Shown one piece after another: positions 41,201-50,333 of a stretch of 64,000 nucleotides of DNA. How positions within the stretch are numbered: the stretch's first letter is position 1; the number at the start of each line of letters is the position of its first letter. A model generated the notes under the pieces. The model had not been told where the DNA came from, made no database searches, and was given only the letters and a program-made list of their open reading frames with translations. Made by a program: the position numbers and the translations under genes. This DNA is from Alkanindiges hydrocarboniclasticus (lineage in GTDB: Bacteria > Pseudomonadota > Gammaproteobacteria > Pseudomonadales > Moraxellaceae), in NCBI RefSeq assembly GCF_001982605.1, contig NZ_MLCN01000003.1, positions 124,001-188,000 of the forward strand, read 5' to 3'.

Positions 41201-44200
41201 TTAAGAACTCGTGTATTTTTCATACCATCGAGTTGGGTTTAATTTCCGAGTACATTGCCACTCACCCACTCCACTTTCATTGCCAGCAAGTGTTAGTCTT
41301 CCACAACTATCTGGACTACCTGAAGTGTCTTTCTTAGGCACTAATGCAACACCACGAATTCCAGAACCCAAAGTATTGTCATTACATTCAGTGACACCTA
41401 CTGGGCATTTGGCCGTATCAATAGTAGTTAAGAAGCCAGTTTTAAGCTCAGCAGTAGTATTTGTAGTACCGTTGGTATTTAAGCAAACACCAAATGGTAA
41501 GCAATACAACTGTCTATCTGTCTCGCCTACCACCCTTGGCAAACATGAGTTGGATGGTGTAATACCTGTTCCTTGCGGATCATAAACAGGAACAATCAAA
41601 TTACCAGTTAATGCAATCGGCTCTTCAAATGCTTTCATTCCGCCTTTAATACGGAAACTATTATCGGCTCGTTCAGTACCATCACTTTTGCTAGACAAAG
41701 AACGATACCAGCCATCTTTCCCCGTACCAGAAGACGGAAAAAATGTACTTATTACACTTCCGCTAGCAATGGTCTGAGGATCTTTCTGGAATGTCGATAA
41801 TGTCTTATCTCGTGTAATTAATGAAGTGTCTGCAATTGTCATCAAATCTTTATTGATAAAATCACGATCTATAATACCGTATACATTATTCACCAACCGG
41901 TCATTGAGTGCTACTGCTGGACTCATGCCATCGCGCCCTATAATAGGAAAAACGTCTAATGGTGTACTACGATTACCAGAGGCAATACCCACCACAATAA
42001 AAGTTTTGCCTGCTTGATCATGAATAGTAACTGTTGGTGCTTCATAAAAACGTGGGTTTTTACCATCTGTAAGAGCTGCACCCGCGTCGGTTGTTGCTAG
42101 GTTAGCTAGCCGAGCCACCCTTACGCCAAATGAACTATAACTACTACCAGTCTTTGTCTGATTATTATTTAAATCAGCGCGGAATACCTGCCCACCCAGA
42201 TCACCAAAATAAAGATGATCAATTAAGCCATCAGCATTTCGATCTAATGCGCTAATACGACTAACCACACTATGTTTCATATTAGCATTATTACTATCAG
42301 CACCTGAATCACTAGCCCACCACAAACGTGCACCAGTTTTTGCATCAATAATATATACCGCATTGCCTTTAGCAGCACTGGTAGTAGCACAAGTAGTACC
42401 ACTTCCTGATGCAGCTAACGTAAAAGTTGGACTTTCATAGCAAGTGTCATAACCACCACCAACAATCATTACACGTTTAATAGCACCGTTGTAGCGAATA
42501 TTAGCCAATACGGGTTTAGACCAACTTTGACCCATCCGACTAAAATCCGACTGATCGGACCCAGCTCTAAATAAAAGTTTAGGGCTAGAGGGATCAAGTA
42601 CATCTAATCCGTAATAACTATTACCACCCATGCGCAAGCCACCATAGACATTCATTTGACGAGCTGTAATAGAATTACCAGTACTACTTACTTTGTAGGC
42701 AGGATCTGCCACCCAAGCACCATCCACCCCAGCTGTTGGGGATAGTAAATCTTCTTCACCTTTAACCAATGCTTTGGATGCAACTTCATTTCTCAATATC
42801 TCTGATGGAACAAAAACCATTTGCTCTACACCTGTATCACCGTTCACAATATGTAAGCCACCTTCCATACTGCCGTATAGTACTGATTGATCACGGGTAG
42901 CAGTTAAGTCTCCATTAGCGTCCAATGTTCCAGAGTAAGTCAGTTGCACAGGGAAAGAGTGGACACTACCACCCATAGCAAGATGGGGTGCATCTGGTGT
43001 AACTAGTGAAGATGGCAAAGCAGTTGCTGTGCTATCAAGCGGTACGCTATAACCTAAGTAATTAAGTATTTTTTGCTTAGCTAACAAAGGGAAATCTTTA
43101 AGTGTCGTTTGACCAGTTGCCGCATTTAACTTACTAAGAATATAAGCTCCGACACCTGTCGTTGGTACTGGACCTTCAGGAATACGTAAAAGTGAATTAT
43201 TATTAGACATTGCACCTAACGTAGCGCCATCTGTTGAAGCTACATCGGTAAATAGAGAGCGGATGGCATCTGGATTGCTTAGCACGGTATATTTTGGTGG
43301 CTTTGTTGTTAAATCTTGAGTTTGACCAAGCACTGGCATAGGTACTTTTGAGTAAACACCACCAAGTTGAGTAATACCCCCATCATCATATGCACTGGTA
43401 TTCCACATGTCTTTAGTGGATTGTACAAAAGCGCCTTTACTATTATAAATTAAGCTTTTATTTTTATCACCAAAGGCACCAGCATTAGTCCCATCCAAAA
43501 GAACCTGATATTTCTTCAAATTACCTAACCATATGAGCTTAGCATTGGCTGGATTAGGCTCTAATGCACGTAAATAACCATACGGCTGAAAGCCGTTAGA
43601 AGTTAGTGGATCTACGGGAACAGAAATTGCACCTGTGGTTAAAGGCTCTAATGGCGCTACGCCTAAATTGTTAATAAAAGCGATCACGCTATCAGTGACA
43701 CCAGCAGCAGTTTGTGCTGTAAAAAAGCCGCCATTACCATAGCCAGGATTTGCTACTGCATTTGTACCCTGATTAGGAGAACAGGCATCATCACTGGTAC
43801 GATCACTTTGAGTCCTAGACGTTAATTTACAGGCATTTTTTACATCATCCCCTGCCAAGTCAGAGAAATCACCACCAAAACCAACAAATGCAGTCTGGAT
43901 GGGAACATTCATGGGATTGGTTGCATTTGCAGCAACGCTTTGAATTTCCCCACCATTAAATAATTTTTTGGCGTAGTTACTCATACAGTGCCAATCTGAA
44001 TCGCTCGTCAATGCGCCAGATGCAGAACAGCTAAAAGTTGTGCTATTGAGACTGGCATTCATGACTGAATTCAGCGTTGAATCATCTTTTTCAGTAGGTA
44101 CACCATCCGATAAGATATATACACCCTGACCATCACAACTGACACGATCTGCAGCCGCTGGTAGAGGCGAAGAATAACTTAATAAATCTGTTTTTTTAGA

Positions 44201-45418
44201 TGTTGAGACTGAGTCCTTAAAGCCGCTATAGCTGTTTGTGCCTAAAATCGTTTTATCTTCATAAACACACCCCCCTCCACTCGCACCACTCACTGTGCAT
44301 GCAGTATAAGCTGAAGTTGTCGGATTAGTTGTTGAAGCACTGCTCCATGAGGTACAACCACTTGTGTCATAAGCCGTACAACTTCTATAATTAAGCGTTG
44401 TTGAAGTTGTATCGACATTTCTATAATAATAACGAGGATTATTACCACCGTCATTATCCATATTTGTGATGTTATTAATCGTATTATTATCTGTGATTTC
44501 GGTCGTTGAAGTACAAGCAGAGGTGCTTGTTACACCAGCTCCATCGGCTCTACATTGATAAAACCTACGATTACTTTGATTACCAGTTCGACGATAAAAA
44601 TAAGTTTGTGTTGAGATTGTTGGATAATATCTAATATACATTGGGATACTGACTGTACTTGAACCGACTGTCGATGTCCCCATCAAATAAGCGGCTGCTT
44701 CGGTGTATGCAGCAGCAGTAGGTGTACCACCTATGGCTACTAAACCCATTGCTGCAGTTTTTAGCGCATTTCGTTGTGTTGAGCCGATTGCACCTAAGGC
44801 ACTCGCAGGCACCAAAATTTTCCCTGCATTACCATCGCCATCTACAGAATAATGACCTAAACCGACCCGAGCATTTACCAAGGTGGAGTTATCACTATCT
44901 AAAAATGCGAACAGACCGTCTTTTAAGCGTGTGATTCGGTCATAACAGCGATAAATTCTTCCTGTTGTACCCACTTTTTCACAACCTGAGGTTGTATTTT
45001 TTACTTTAGCAGGTACATCTGCGACACTACTTTTATTCACATAGGTGAATCGCAGCATATATGGCAGATTTGTACCCGTCACTTTATAAGTTGTGTTATC
45101 ACTAAGTCCTGTAAGGGCATCAAGGATTTGCACCCTAGTTCCTGACCCATTAGCTGTTACACTTGTTCCTGTAGCTGAAGTTGAATTACCACCAACGTCA
45201 TAATCTGCAGAAATATAGTTCATCGAACCTGATGTATCCAACATCATCACAATGGTTTTTTTACCTGCCGTAGGTACCGCATAAATTTGCATATCACTGG
45301 CTTGCACGACAGATGAGGCAATCAGTAGTGTTCCAGTAAATGCCCATGCAAAAGATGCAGCCAATTTCACGCGTTGCAAGCGCATCATTGGGAACAATTT
45401 ATTTTCATTTTCCATCAT
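41201..45418 (-). CDS. pilY1: PilY1, type IV pilus tip adhesin and biogenesis factor
   Basis: PilY1 sits at the pilus tip, binds surfaces and promotes extension. The 1405-residue protein has a signal peptide (cut near VQA, residue 40). A von Willebrand A-like region begins at about 54, with the MIDAS motif DTSGS (61-65). The A-like domain is interrupted by a long Ser/Thr/Asn/Tyr-rich insert (about 265-400) carrying paired cysteines. The C-terminal PilC-type beta-propeller (about 800-1320) contains the EF-hand-like Ca2+ loop DRNADGLID (1059-1067), then GDLGGQVFRADLNN. GGGAG precedes the two ATGs. Base composition is more AT-rich than the flanking housekeeping genes. Confidence 0.95.
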   Translation of the reverse strand: MMENENKLFPMMRLQRVKLAASFAWAFTGTLLIASSVVQASDMQIYAVPTAGKKTIVMMLDTSGSMNYISADYDVGGNSTSATGTSVTANGSGTRVQILDALTGLSDNTTYKVTGTNLPYMLRFTYVNKSSVADVPAKVKNTTSGCEKVGTTGRIYRCYDRITRLKDGLFAFLDSDNSTLVNARVGLGHYSVDGDGNAGKILVPASALGAIGSTQRNALKTAAMGLVAIGGTPTAAAYTEAAAYLMGTSTVGSSTVSIPMYIRYYPTISTQTYFYRRTGNQSNRRFYQCRADGAGVTSTSACTSTTEITDNNTINNITNMDNDGGNNPRYYYRNVDTTSTTLNYRSCTAYDTSGCTSWSSASTTNPTTSAYTACTVSGASGGGCVYEDKTILGTNSYSGFKDSVSTSKKTDLLSYSSPLPAAADRVSCDGQGVYILSDGVPTEKDDSTLNSVMNASLNSTTFSCSASGALTSDSDWHCMSNYAKKLFNGGEIQSVAANATNPMNVPIQTAFVGFGGDFSDLAGDDVKNACKLTSRTQSDRTSDDACSPNQGTNAVANPGYGNGGFFTAQTAAGVTDSVIAFINNLGVAPLEPLTTGAISVPVDPLTSNGFQPYGYLRALEPNPANAKLIWLGNLKKYQVLLDGTNAGAFGDKNKSLIYNSKGAFVQSTKDMWNTSAYDDGGITQLGGVYSKVPMPVLGQTQDLTTKPPKYTVLSNPDAIRSLFTDVASTDGATLGAMSNNNSLLRIPEGPVPTTGVGAYILSKLNAATGQTTLKDFPLLAKQKILNYLGYSVPLDSTATALPSSLVTPDAPHLAMGGSVHSFPVQLTYSGTLDANGDLTATRDQSVLYGSMEGGLHIVNGDTGVEQMVFVPSEILRNEVASKALVKGEEDLLSPTAGVDGAWVADPAYKVSSTGNSITARQMNVYGGLRMGGNSYYGLDVLDPSSPKLLFRAGSDQSDFSRMGQSWSKPVLANIRYNGAIKRVMIVGGGYDTCYESPTFTLAASGSGTTCATTSAAKGNAVYIIDAKTGARLWWASDSGADSNNANMKHSVVSRISALDRNADGLIDHLYFGDLGGQVFRADLNNNQTKTGSSYSSFGVRVARLANLATTDAGAALTDGKNPRFYEAPTVTIHDQAGKTFIVVGIASGNRSTPLDVFPIIGRDGMSPAVALNDRLVNNVYGIIDRDFINKDLMTIADTSLITRDKTLSTFQKDPQTIASGSVISTFFPSSGTGKDGWYRSLSSKSDGTERADNSFRIKGGMKAFEEPIALTGNLIVPVYDPQGTGITPSNSCLPRVVGETDRQLYCLPFGVCLNTNGTTNTTAELKTGFLTTIDTAKCPVGVTECNDNTLGSGIRGVALVPKKDTSGSPDSCGRLTLAGNESGVGEWQCTRKLNPTRWYEKYTSS

Positions 45419-45433
45419 ATTTCTCCCAATAAC

Positions 45434-46258
45434 CTATAGTGCTTGCGTTTGAGTTCGTAATTCAACCAAGTTTATTTCCTGCATCTGGCTATTTACAGGT
45501 ACTCCATATCCAGCCAAGCAGTCTGCCATCGTCTTTTTACCCACCGTCGCTTTATCAGTATTATCATTGATATAGCCAACAGCAGTTGCTGAGCCAATAC
45601 AATCTTCTTGAATAACGCTTAAAGATGCTGAAGCATAGGCTGGTAAAATTGCAGTAGTCGTAACACGAATACGTTGCTGTGACGTTTTGGTCGCTGCGCT
45701 AGAGCCCGAGCTAACATCAGTATCTCGAACTAAATAAGCACCTGGTGCCGCATCAGCATCAGCATCCGTTGGAATTGTAATTGCAATTTGAGTAACTACT
45801 GCTTCGCGACCACTTCCAAAGTCTTTTTCCAAGTTACAGAACCCGGTACGATTACTTTGTGTTGAATCTATAGTAGCTTTTGTATCTCTTACTGCATTGC
45901 TAGCAGGTGGTACTAGTACTGTTGTGTCAACTAATGCGCCTAGTTTTTTGGAAGATGTGGGTTTATAGCAAAAAATATATTCTTTACCCGGATCGGTTTC
46001 ATGCTCTTTAATCGCAGCGCCTACAGCACCACTAAAATCCAAAATATTGGATAAATTTGTAGTGTTTAATATTTGGTTATTTGGTGTATCGCCTGTTTGT
46101 AATAATAATTGTCCAATTTGGCTATTCGTTGCAACATTAAGCGAAGTCATTGCAACACGAATAGCTAGTACACCAACCATGGTAATAATCAATAAGACAA
46201 ACAATACCATGATTAAAGTGGCGCCTTGTTGACCTTTTTGCCTAATTAGTTTAGCCAT
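45434..46258 (-). CDS. pilX: minor pilin PilX
   Basis: A 274-residue protein. The N-terminus MAKLIRQKGQQGATLIMVLFVLLIITMVGVLAIR is PilX-like: a pre-pilin helix with GATLIM in place of GFTLIE, so the Glu5 is absent, as in PilX homologues. The C-terminal globular part includes cysteines (FCYKPT, GFCNLE, EDCIGS and ADCLAG). It lies 15 bp upstream of pilY1 and 2 bp after pilW, tightly packed. Confidence 0.9.
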   Translation of the reverse strand: MAKLIRQKGQQGATLIMVLFVLLIITMVGVLAIRVAMTSLNVATNSQIGQLLLQTGDTPNNQILNTTNLSNILDFSGAVGAAIKEHETDPGKEYIFCYKPTSSKKLGALVDTTVLVPPASNAVRDTKATIDSTQSNRTGFCNLEKDFGSGREAVVTQIAITIPTDADADAAPGAYLVRDTDVSSGSSAATKTSQQRIRVTTTAILPAYASASLSVIQEDCIGSATAVGYINDNTDKATVGKKTMADCLAGYGVPVNSQMQEINLVELRTQTQAL

Positions 46259-46260
46259 GT

Positions 46261-47310
46261 TTATAGCACCTCTCCTAAGCCGTTTCTTAGCGCGATTGTC
46301 ACTGTATAAACATGGCGTGCGTAGCGAGTAGTGGTGTCAGCTGGTGTGACTGTGTCACCTAAAATATCAAAAGTTTTTGTTAGATCAAGTGACGGATTTT
46401 GAGTGTTATCTAAAGACCTAATCAATATTCCCATTTTCACCAAAACGATTCGTGGTGGAATAGTGGCAGTTTTTGCTGGCTGCGGAGTGGCACCACCTGT
46501 GGCAGCGGCAACCCGTCTTGCCTCTGTAGCAGCTGCTCTATACTGATTCACTGTATAATAGGAAAGATTTCCATTAGGATCCTTAGCACCTAATAAGAAC
46601 TTTAAATGATCTGCCCTAGGAATCACCACTTGTCCAGCATCGCCAAATCCAGTCAGGGTTGTAGGTTGTGCTGTGGCTGTGGCATTTGGCGTGTTAGCAT
46701 CACATGCAACTACATAATCAGTGGTTGAAGAAGTATCAGGTCGCATAAAATAACGCTGCACCACCAAATCTCCCTCCAAAACATTCACGCCTTCGCAATT
46801 TGTCATATTTGTGGGTGCAACAAATTGAATGGTAAGTTGGTCACTCACTGCATCAGCACTACCTATTTTTACTTTTGATAACCCAAGCCACTCATTAGCA
46901 GTCGCACTTACTGCTTCTCCAGTACCCACACTATGTGTCAGCAAACCTGAAGATATAAAGGGAGCGGCAGCAGGAATGGGTAAGTTTGCATTTGTCACAG
47001 TCGACGTTCTGGCGGTTAATACGATTCCACCCCATAAAGTTTGATCATTTAAAGCTGGGTTGCTTAAGTTACCTTGATTTGCCAAGCGAATATCACGCGC
47101 AATATATTCTAAGCCAAATAACCCACTATCTTGAAGCTCGGAATTTGCCTGTTGAACGCGCGTACTAATCAGTCCGCCTGTAAACAGCTGAATTGCTGCT
47201 GCAGTCACAATTAAACCTAATGTAATTGATACCATTAACTCTATAAGCGTAAAACCAGCCTGTTTTTTCATTGTGGCGCTTATTATTTTTACACCATGAT
47301 TATTATTCAT
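46261..47310 (-). CDS. pilW: minor pilin PilW
   Basis: A 349-residue minor pilin. The pre-pilin site lies after MKKQAG, then FTLIELMVSITLGLIVTAAAIQLF. If translation starts at 47310 (GGAGG 9 bases upstream) the leader is 19 residues long, which is long but allowed; an internal ATG at 47271 gives a short leader but no ribosome site. The body has DSGLFGLEYIARDIRLANQG, typical of PilW. It follows pilV by one base. Confidence 0.92.
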   Translation of the reverse strand: MNNNHGVKIISATMKKQAGFTLIELMVSITLGLIVTAAAIQLFTGGLISTRVQQANSELQDSGLFGLEYIARDIRLANQGNLSNPALNDQTLWGGIVLTARTSTVTNANLPIPAAAPFISSGLLTHSVGTGEAVSATANEWLGLSKVKIGSADAVSDQLTIQFVAPTNMTNCEGVNVLEGDLVVQRYFMRPDTSSTTDYVVACDANTPNATATAQPTTLTGFGDAGQVVIPRADHLKFLLGAKDPNGNLSYYTVNQYRAAATEARRVAAATGGATPQPAKTATIPPRIVLVKMGILIRSLDNTQNPSLDLTKTFDILGDTVTPADTTTRYARHVYTVTIALRNGLGEVL

Positions 47311-47311
47311 T

Positions 47312-47833
47312 TTAATAAGCCTCCATCATAATGCATTTTGCTTGAGACTTATAAACACCTGCCACAGACATACAGTTTGTATAATCTGTTGCAGTAATAG
47401 TGGTATCCCCCCAAGCTCCAAACACACATTGCCGCTTGACACTGGCACTGCCAACACCCGGGCAATCGGTCATTGTCATTGTCATACCTACCACATAAGC
47501 TGACTTGGCAGCTTGATAAGCTTCATAATTAACAAATTGCGTAGCAGTACATAAAGAATTGGCACAGCTGGTAGGTGCTGAAGTGGCATTCGTATAATTC
47601 ACATAAGAATTTACAGCTGCAGGATATAATGCTTGTCCTGCTACATTAGCCCTAATGCTTTCGGTTAAGCTACGCATCACTAATAATGCCTGCGAACGAG
47701 TCATCGCCTCACTAGAAGCTTCCACTGCTCTTAACTGTAAAGCCGCATAGCCTATTACACCAATTGCCAAAAGCAAAAGTGCCACTAAAACCTCAACCAA
47801 CCCTACGCCTTTTTGTTTAATTAAAATATTCAT
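47312..47833 (-). CDS. pilV: minor pilin PilV
   Basis: A 173-residue minor pilin. Leader MNILIKQKG, then VGLVEVLVALLLLAIGVIGYAALQLRAVEASSEAMTRSQAL, the typical PilV start. Cysteines in SCANSLC and at CPG and CVFG suggest disulfides. The ATG at 47833 overlaps the fimU stop codon by one base (TAATG). Confidence 0.92.
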   Translation of the reverse strand: MNILIKQKGVGLVEVLVALLLLAIGVIGYAALQLRAVEASSEAMTRSQALLVMRSLTESIRANVAGQALYPAAVNSYVNYTNATSAPTSCANSLCTATQFVNYEAYQAAKSAYVVGMTMTMTDCPGVGSASVKRQCVFGAWGDTTITATDYTNCMSVAGVYKSQAKCIMMEAY

Positions 47834-48282
47834 TAGCAAGAACCCCCTGTACCCAAAGTCACACTGCCCATTCTTGAAAGCTTTATAGTTTTTGGAGTGG
47901 GAATTCTCGAATTACAAATGACAAAATCGGTATCTGTAAATGGTGTATTCAATGCCGTATTTTTCATGGTTCCATTTGCCATAAACACGAGAGAAGGAAT
48001 AGTAGTTGGAGCCTTAAGTGTATTATTTGCTGATGGCTTCCAATAATAATTAGTATCAGTGTTCGCTGTATCACTGTTTAATGTCACGGTAACCTCCTGC
48101 CTTAAAAGTGCAGCCTGACTTCTGGCAAGCGTTAATGTTTCAGCAAGTTCACGTGTTGTTTTATTTAACTGCTGTTTAGCGATCAAATTACTCATCGATG
48201 GGGCAGCAATCATCGCTAAAATGGCAACTACAGCAATCGTGACCATTAATTCAACTAGCGTAAAGCCTCGACTACTCTGCAT
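47833..48282 (-). CDS. fimU: minor pilin FimU/FimT (GspH family)
   Basis: A 149-residue GspH/FimT-like minor pilin. Leader MQSSRG, then FTLVELMVTIAVVAILAMIAAPSMSNLIAKQQLNKTTRELAETLTLARSQAALLRQEV, which is the family pattern. Its C-terminal GSVTLGTGGSC is also typical. The ATG at 48282 is chosen because AAGGTGG lies 6 bases upstream; a GTG three codons earlier is possible. It is the first gene of the minor-pilin operon. Confidence 0.93.
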   Translation of the reverse strand: MQSSRGFTLVELMVTIAVVAILAMIAAPSMSNLIAKQQLNKTTRELAETLTLARSQAALLRQEVTVTLNSDTANTDTNYYWKPSANNTLKAPTTIPSLVFMANGTMKNTALNTPFTDTDFVICNSRIPTPKTIKLSRMGSVTLGTGGSC

Positions 48283-48446
48283 ACCTACCACCTTATCAAG
48301 CCCATGTTCATCCTGAACACTTCTCTATAGTTTAGATTAAGCAGGTAAAGTACATAACACAAGCAGTAGGCGACTGACGCCTATAAAAGCATGATGAGCT
48401 ACAGTTTCTGGCTATTTTTATCTTTTATATTTTTAAAAATGTGAAC

Positions 48447-49400
48447 TCAGTCAACTTGATGCGTAGCTATTCTTAGTTCACGGGGTAAGGTGAATACAAT
48501 ATTTTCCTCACGGCCTGCCAGCTCCTGAGGCAAGGTAGCACCCCAGGATTGCAGACGCTGGATGACCTGGCCAATCAATACTTCAGGTGCTGATGCGCCG
48601 GCCGTGACGCCAATTTTGCAGTCATTGAAAAACCATTCTGGATTGAGCTGGTCTGCATTATCAATCAGGTAAGCCTTCTTGCCCATGCGTTCTGCCAGTT
48701 CACGCAGGCGGTTGGAATTGGATGAGTTAGGGGAACCTACCACCAGCACCACATCGCAACGGCTGGCAAGATCACGGACTGCATCCTGACGGTTCTGAGT
48801 GGCATAGCAAATATCGTCTTTGCGAGGCCCTTGAATATTGGGAAAGCGCGCACGCAAGGCATCAATTACACGCGCGGTATCATCCAGCGACAATGTGGTC
48901 TGGGTCACAAAAGCAATGCGCTCAGGATCACGGACTTCAAGGCGAGCAACATCCTGTTCATCTTCAACTAGATAAATAGTGCCACCAGCACTTTTATCAT
49001 ATTGTCCCATGGTGCCTTCCACTTCAGGGTGGCCCTGATGTCCAATCAAAATGGCGTCGATACCGTCCCGGGCATAACGAGTGACCTCAATATGCACTTT
49101 GGTTACCAGCGGACAGGTCGCATCAAACACTTTCAGGCCACGGCGGCTGGCTTCTGCCTGGACTGCCTTGGACACACCATGCGCACTAAAAATCACAATA
49201 GCGTCATCGGGCACCTGATCCAGTTCCTCAACAAAAACTGCACCCCGGTTGCGTAGATCATCGACCACAAACTTGTTATGCACGACTTCATGGCGTACAT
49301 AAATTGGTGGCTCGAACAGTTCCAGTGCACGGTTAACAATGGCAATGGCACGATCAACGCCAGCGCAAAAACCACGGGGATTGGCTAATAAAATGTCCAT
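48447..49400 (-). CDS. ispH: 4-hydroxy-3-methylbut-2-enyl diphosphate reductase IspH
   Basis: The last enzyme of the MEP isoprenoid pathway, an iron-sulfur reductase making IPP and DMAPP. Its cluster cysteines are visible as C12 (NPRGFCAGV), C96 (FDATCPLV) and C198 (DDICYATQN), and the substrate histidines as H41 (EVVHNKFVV), H74 (FSAHGVS) and H124 (GHQGHPEV). The length of 317 aa is normal. The ATG at 49400 has AAGG 6 bases upstream; an upstream frame start at 49421 is unlikely. It is transcribed away from gmk. Confidence 0.97.
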   Translation of the reverse strand: MDILLANPRGFCAGVDRAIAIVNRALELFEPPIYVRHEVVHNKFVVDDLRNRGAVFVEELDQVPDDAIVIFSAHGVSKAVQAEASRRGLKVFDATCPLVTKVHIEVTRYARDGIDAILIGHQGHPEVEGTMGQYDKSAGGTIYLVEDEQDVARLEVRDPERIAFVTQTTLSLDDTARVIDALRARFPNIQGPRKDDICYATQNRQDAVRDLASRCDVVLVVGSPNSSNSNRLRELAERMGKKAYLIDNADQLNPEWFFNDCKIGVTAGASAPEVLIGQVIQRLQSWGATLPQELAGREENIVFTLPRELRIATHQVD

Positions 49401-49609
49401 GTTGTACCTTCGCTGGTGCACTATACAAATTCTAGATAAGGCTGATTGGCCAGACTACCAGTTTAAGCCATATTGCCAGTGACTGACTATTTTTGCCAAA
49501 AAATAATGGCCTGACCAAAGCTTTAACCCCTACCGTTTTGGCCACACTATATTGGCAGGCAGATTTTCGCTAAACTAGCGCTTATTGCTCATCATACAGG
49601 AAAGCGCTT

Positions 49610-50236
49610 ATGTCTGGTTTATTGTTTGTGGTTGCTGCGGCATCAGGCACGGGCAAAACATCTTTGGTCAAGGCGTTACTGGATCGGGTGAGTGATATTC
49701 ATGTGTCGGTTTCCCATACCACACGCAGGCAGCGCCCCGGCGAGCTTAATGGTATTCACTATCATTTTACCACGGTAGACAGTTTTTTAGGTCTGGTGAA
49801 TGAGGGAGGGTTTATTGAGTATGCCGAGGTTTTTGGCAACTACTATGGCACCAGTCAGGCAGAAGTGAAAAAACAGCTGGAAGCCGGACATGATGTGTTG
49901 CTGGAAATTGACTGGCAAGGCGCTGAGCAGGTTCGTCGCCTGTTTCCGGACAGCAAGCAGATTTTTATTATGCCACCCTCACAGTACGACCTGCGTGAAC
50001 GCTTATCTGCCCGGGCGCAAGATAGCCTTGAGGTCATTGAGCAACGTCTGGCAGGTGCCATTACCGACATGCAGCAATACTTAAATTTTGATTATCTGGT
50101 GATTAATGATGTATTTGACCGGGCGCTGCATGATATTGAAAGCATTATTCACTCTTGCCGCCTGACCGTCAGCCAGCAAGCCAAGCGCCACCAAAGACTG
50201 ATTGAAGCATTGCTGACGCCAAATCCTGAGCTTTAA
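49610..50236 (+). CDS. gmk: guanylate kinase
   Basis: Converts GMP to GDP with ATP. P-loop ASGTGKTSLVKALL (11-24), the GMP-binding HVSVSHTTRRQRPGELNGIHYHF, EYAEVFGNYYGTS, and VLLEIDWQGAEQVR are all present. Its 208 residues match E. coli (207). AGGAA precedes the ATG. It is divergent from ispH, an order also seen in Acinetobacter. Confidence 0.98.
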   Translation: MSGLLFVVAAASGTGKTSLVKALLDRVSDIHVSVSHTTRRQRPGELNGIHYHFTTVDSFLGLVNEGGFIEYAEVFGNYYGTSQAEVKKQLEAGHDVLLEIDWQGAEQVRRLFPDSKQIFIMPPSQYDLRERLSARAQDSLEVIEQRLAGAITDMQQYLNFDYLVINDVFDRALHDIESIIHSCRLTVSQQAKRHQRLIEALLTPNPEL

Positions 50237-50333
50237 AGTCAGGCTGGCCGCCGAATAGTTTAACAATTGGCGCTTGTATAATGGGGAAATTGCCCTTACA
50301 TCTAGTCTATGTTTTTGCACAACAAGATGATTG

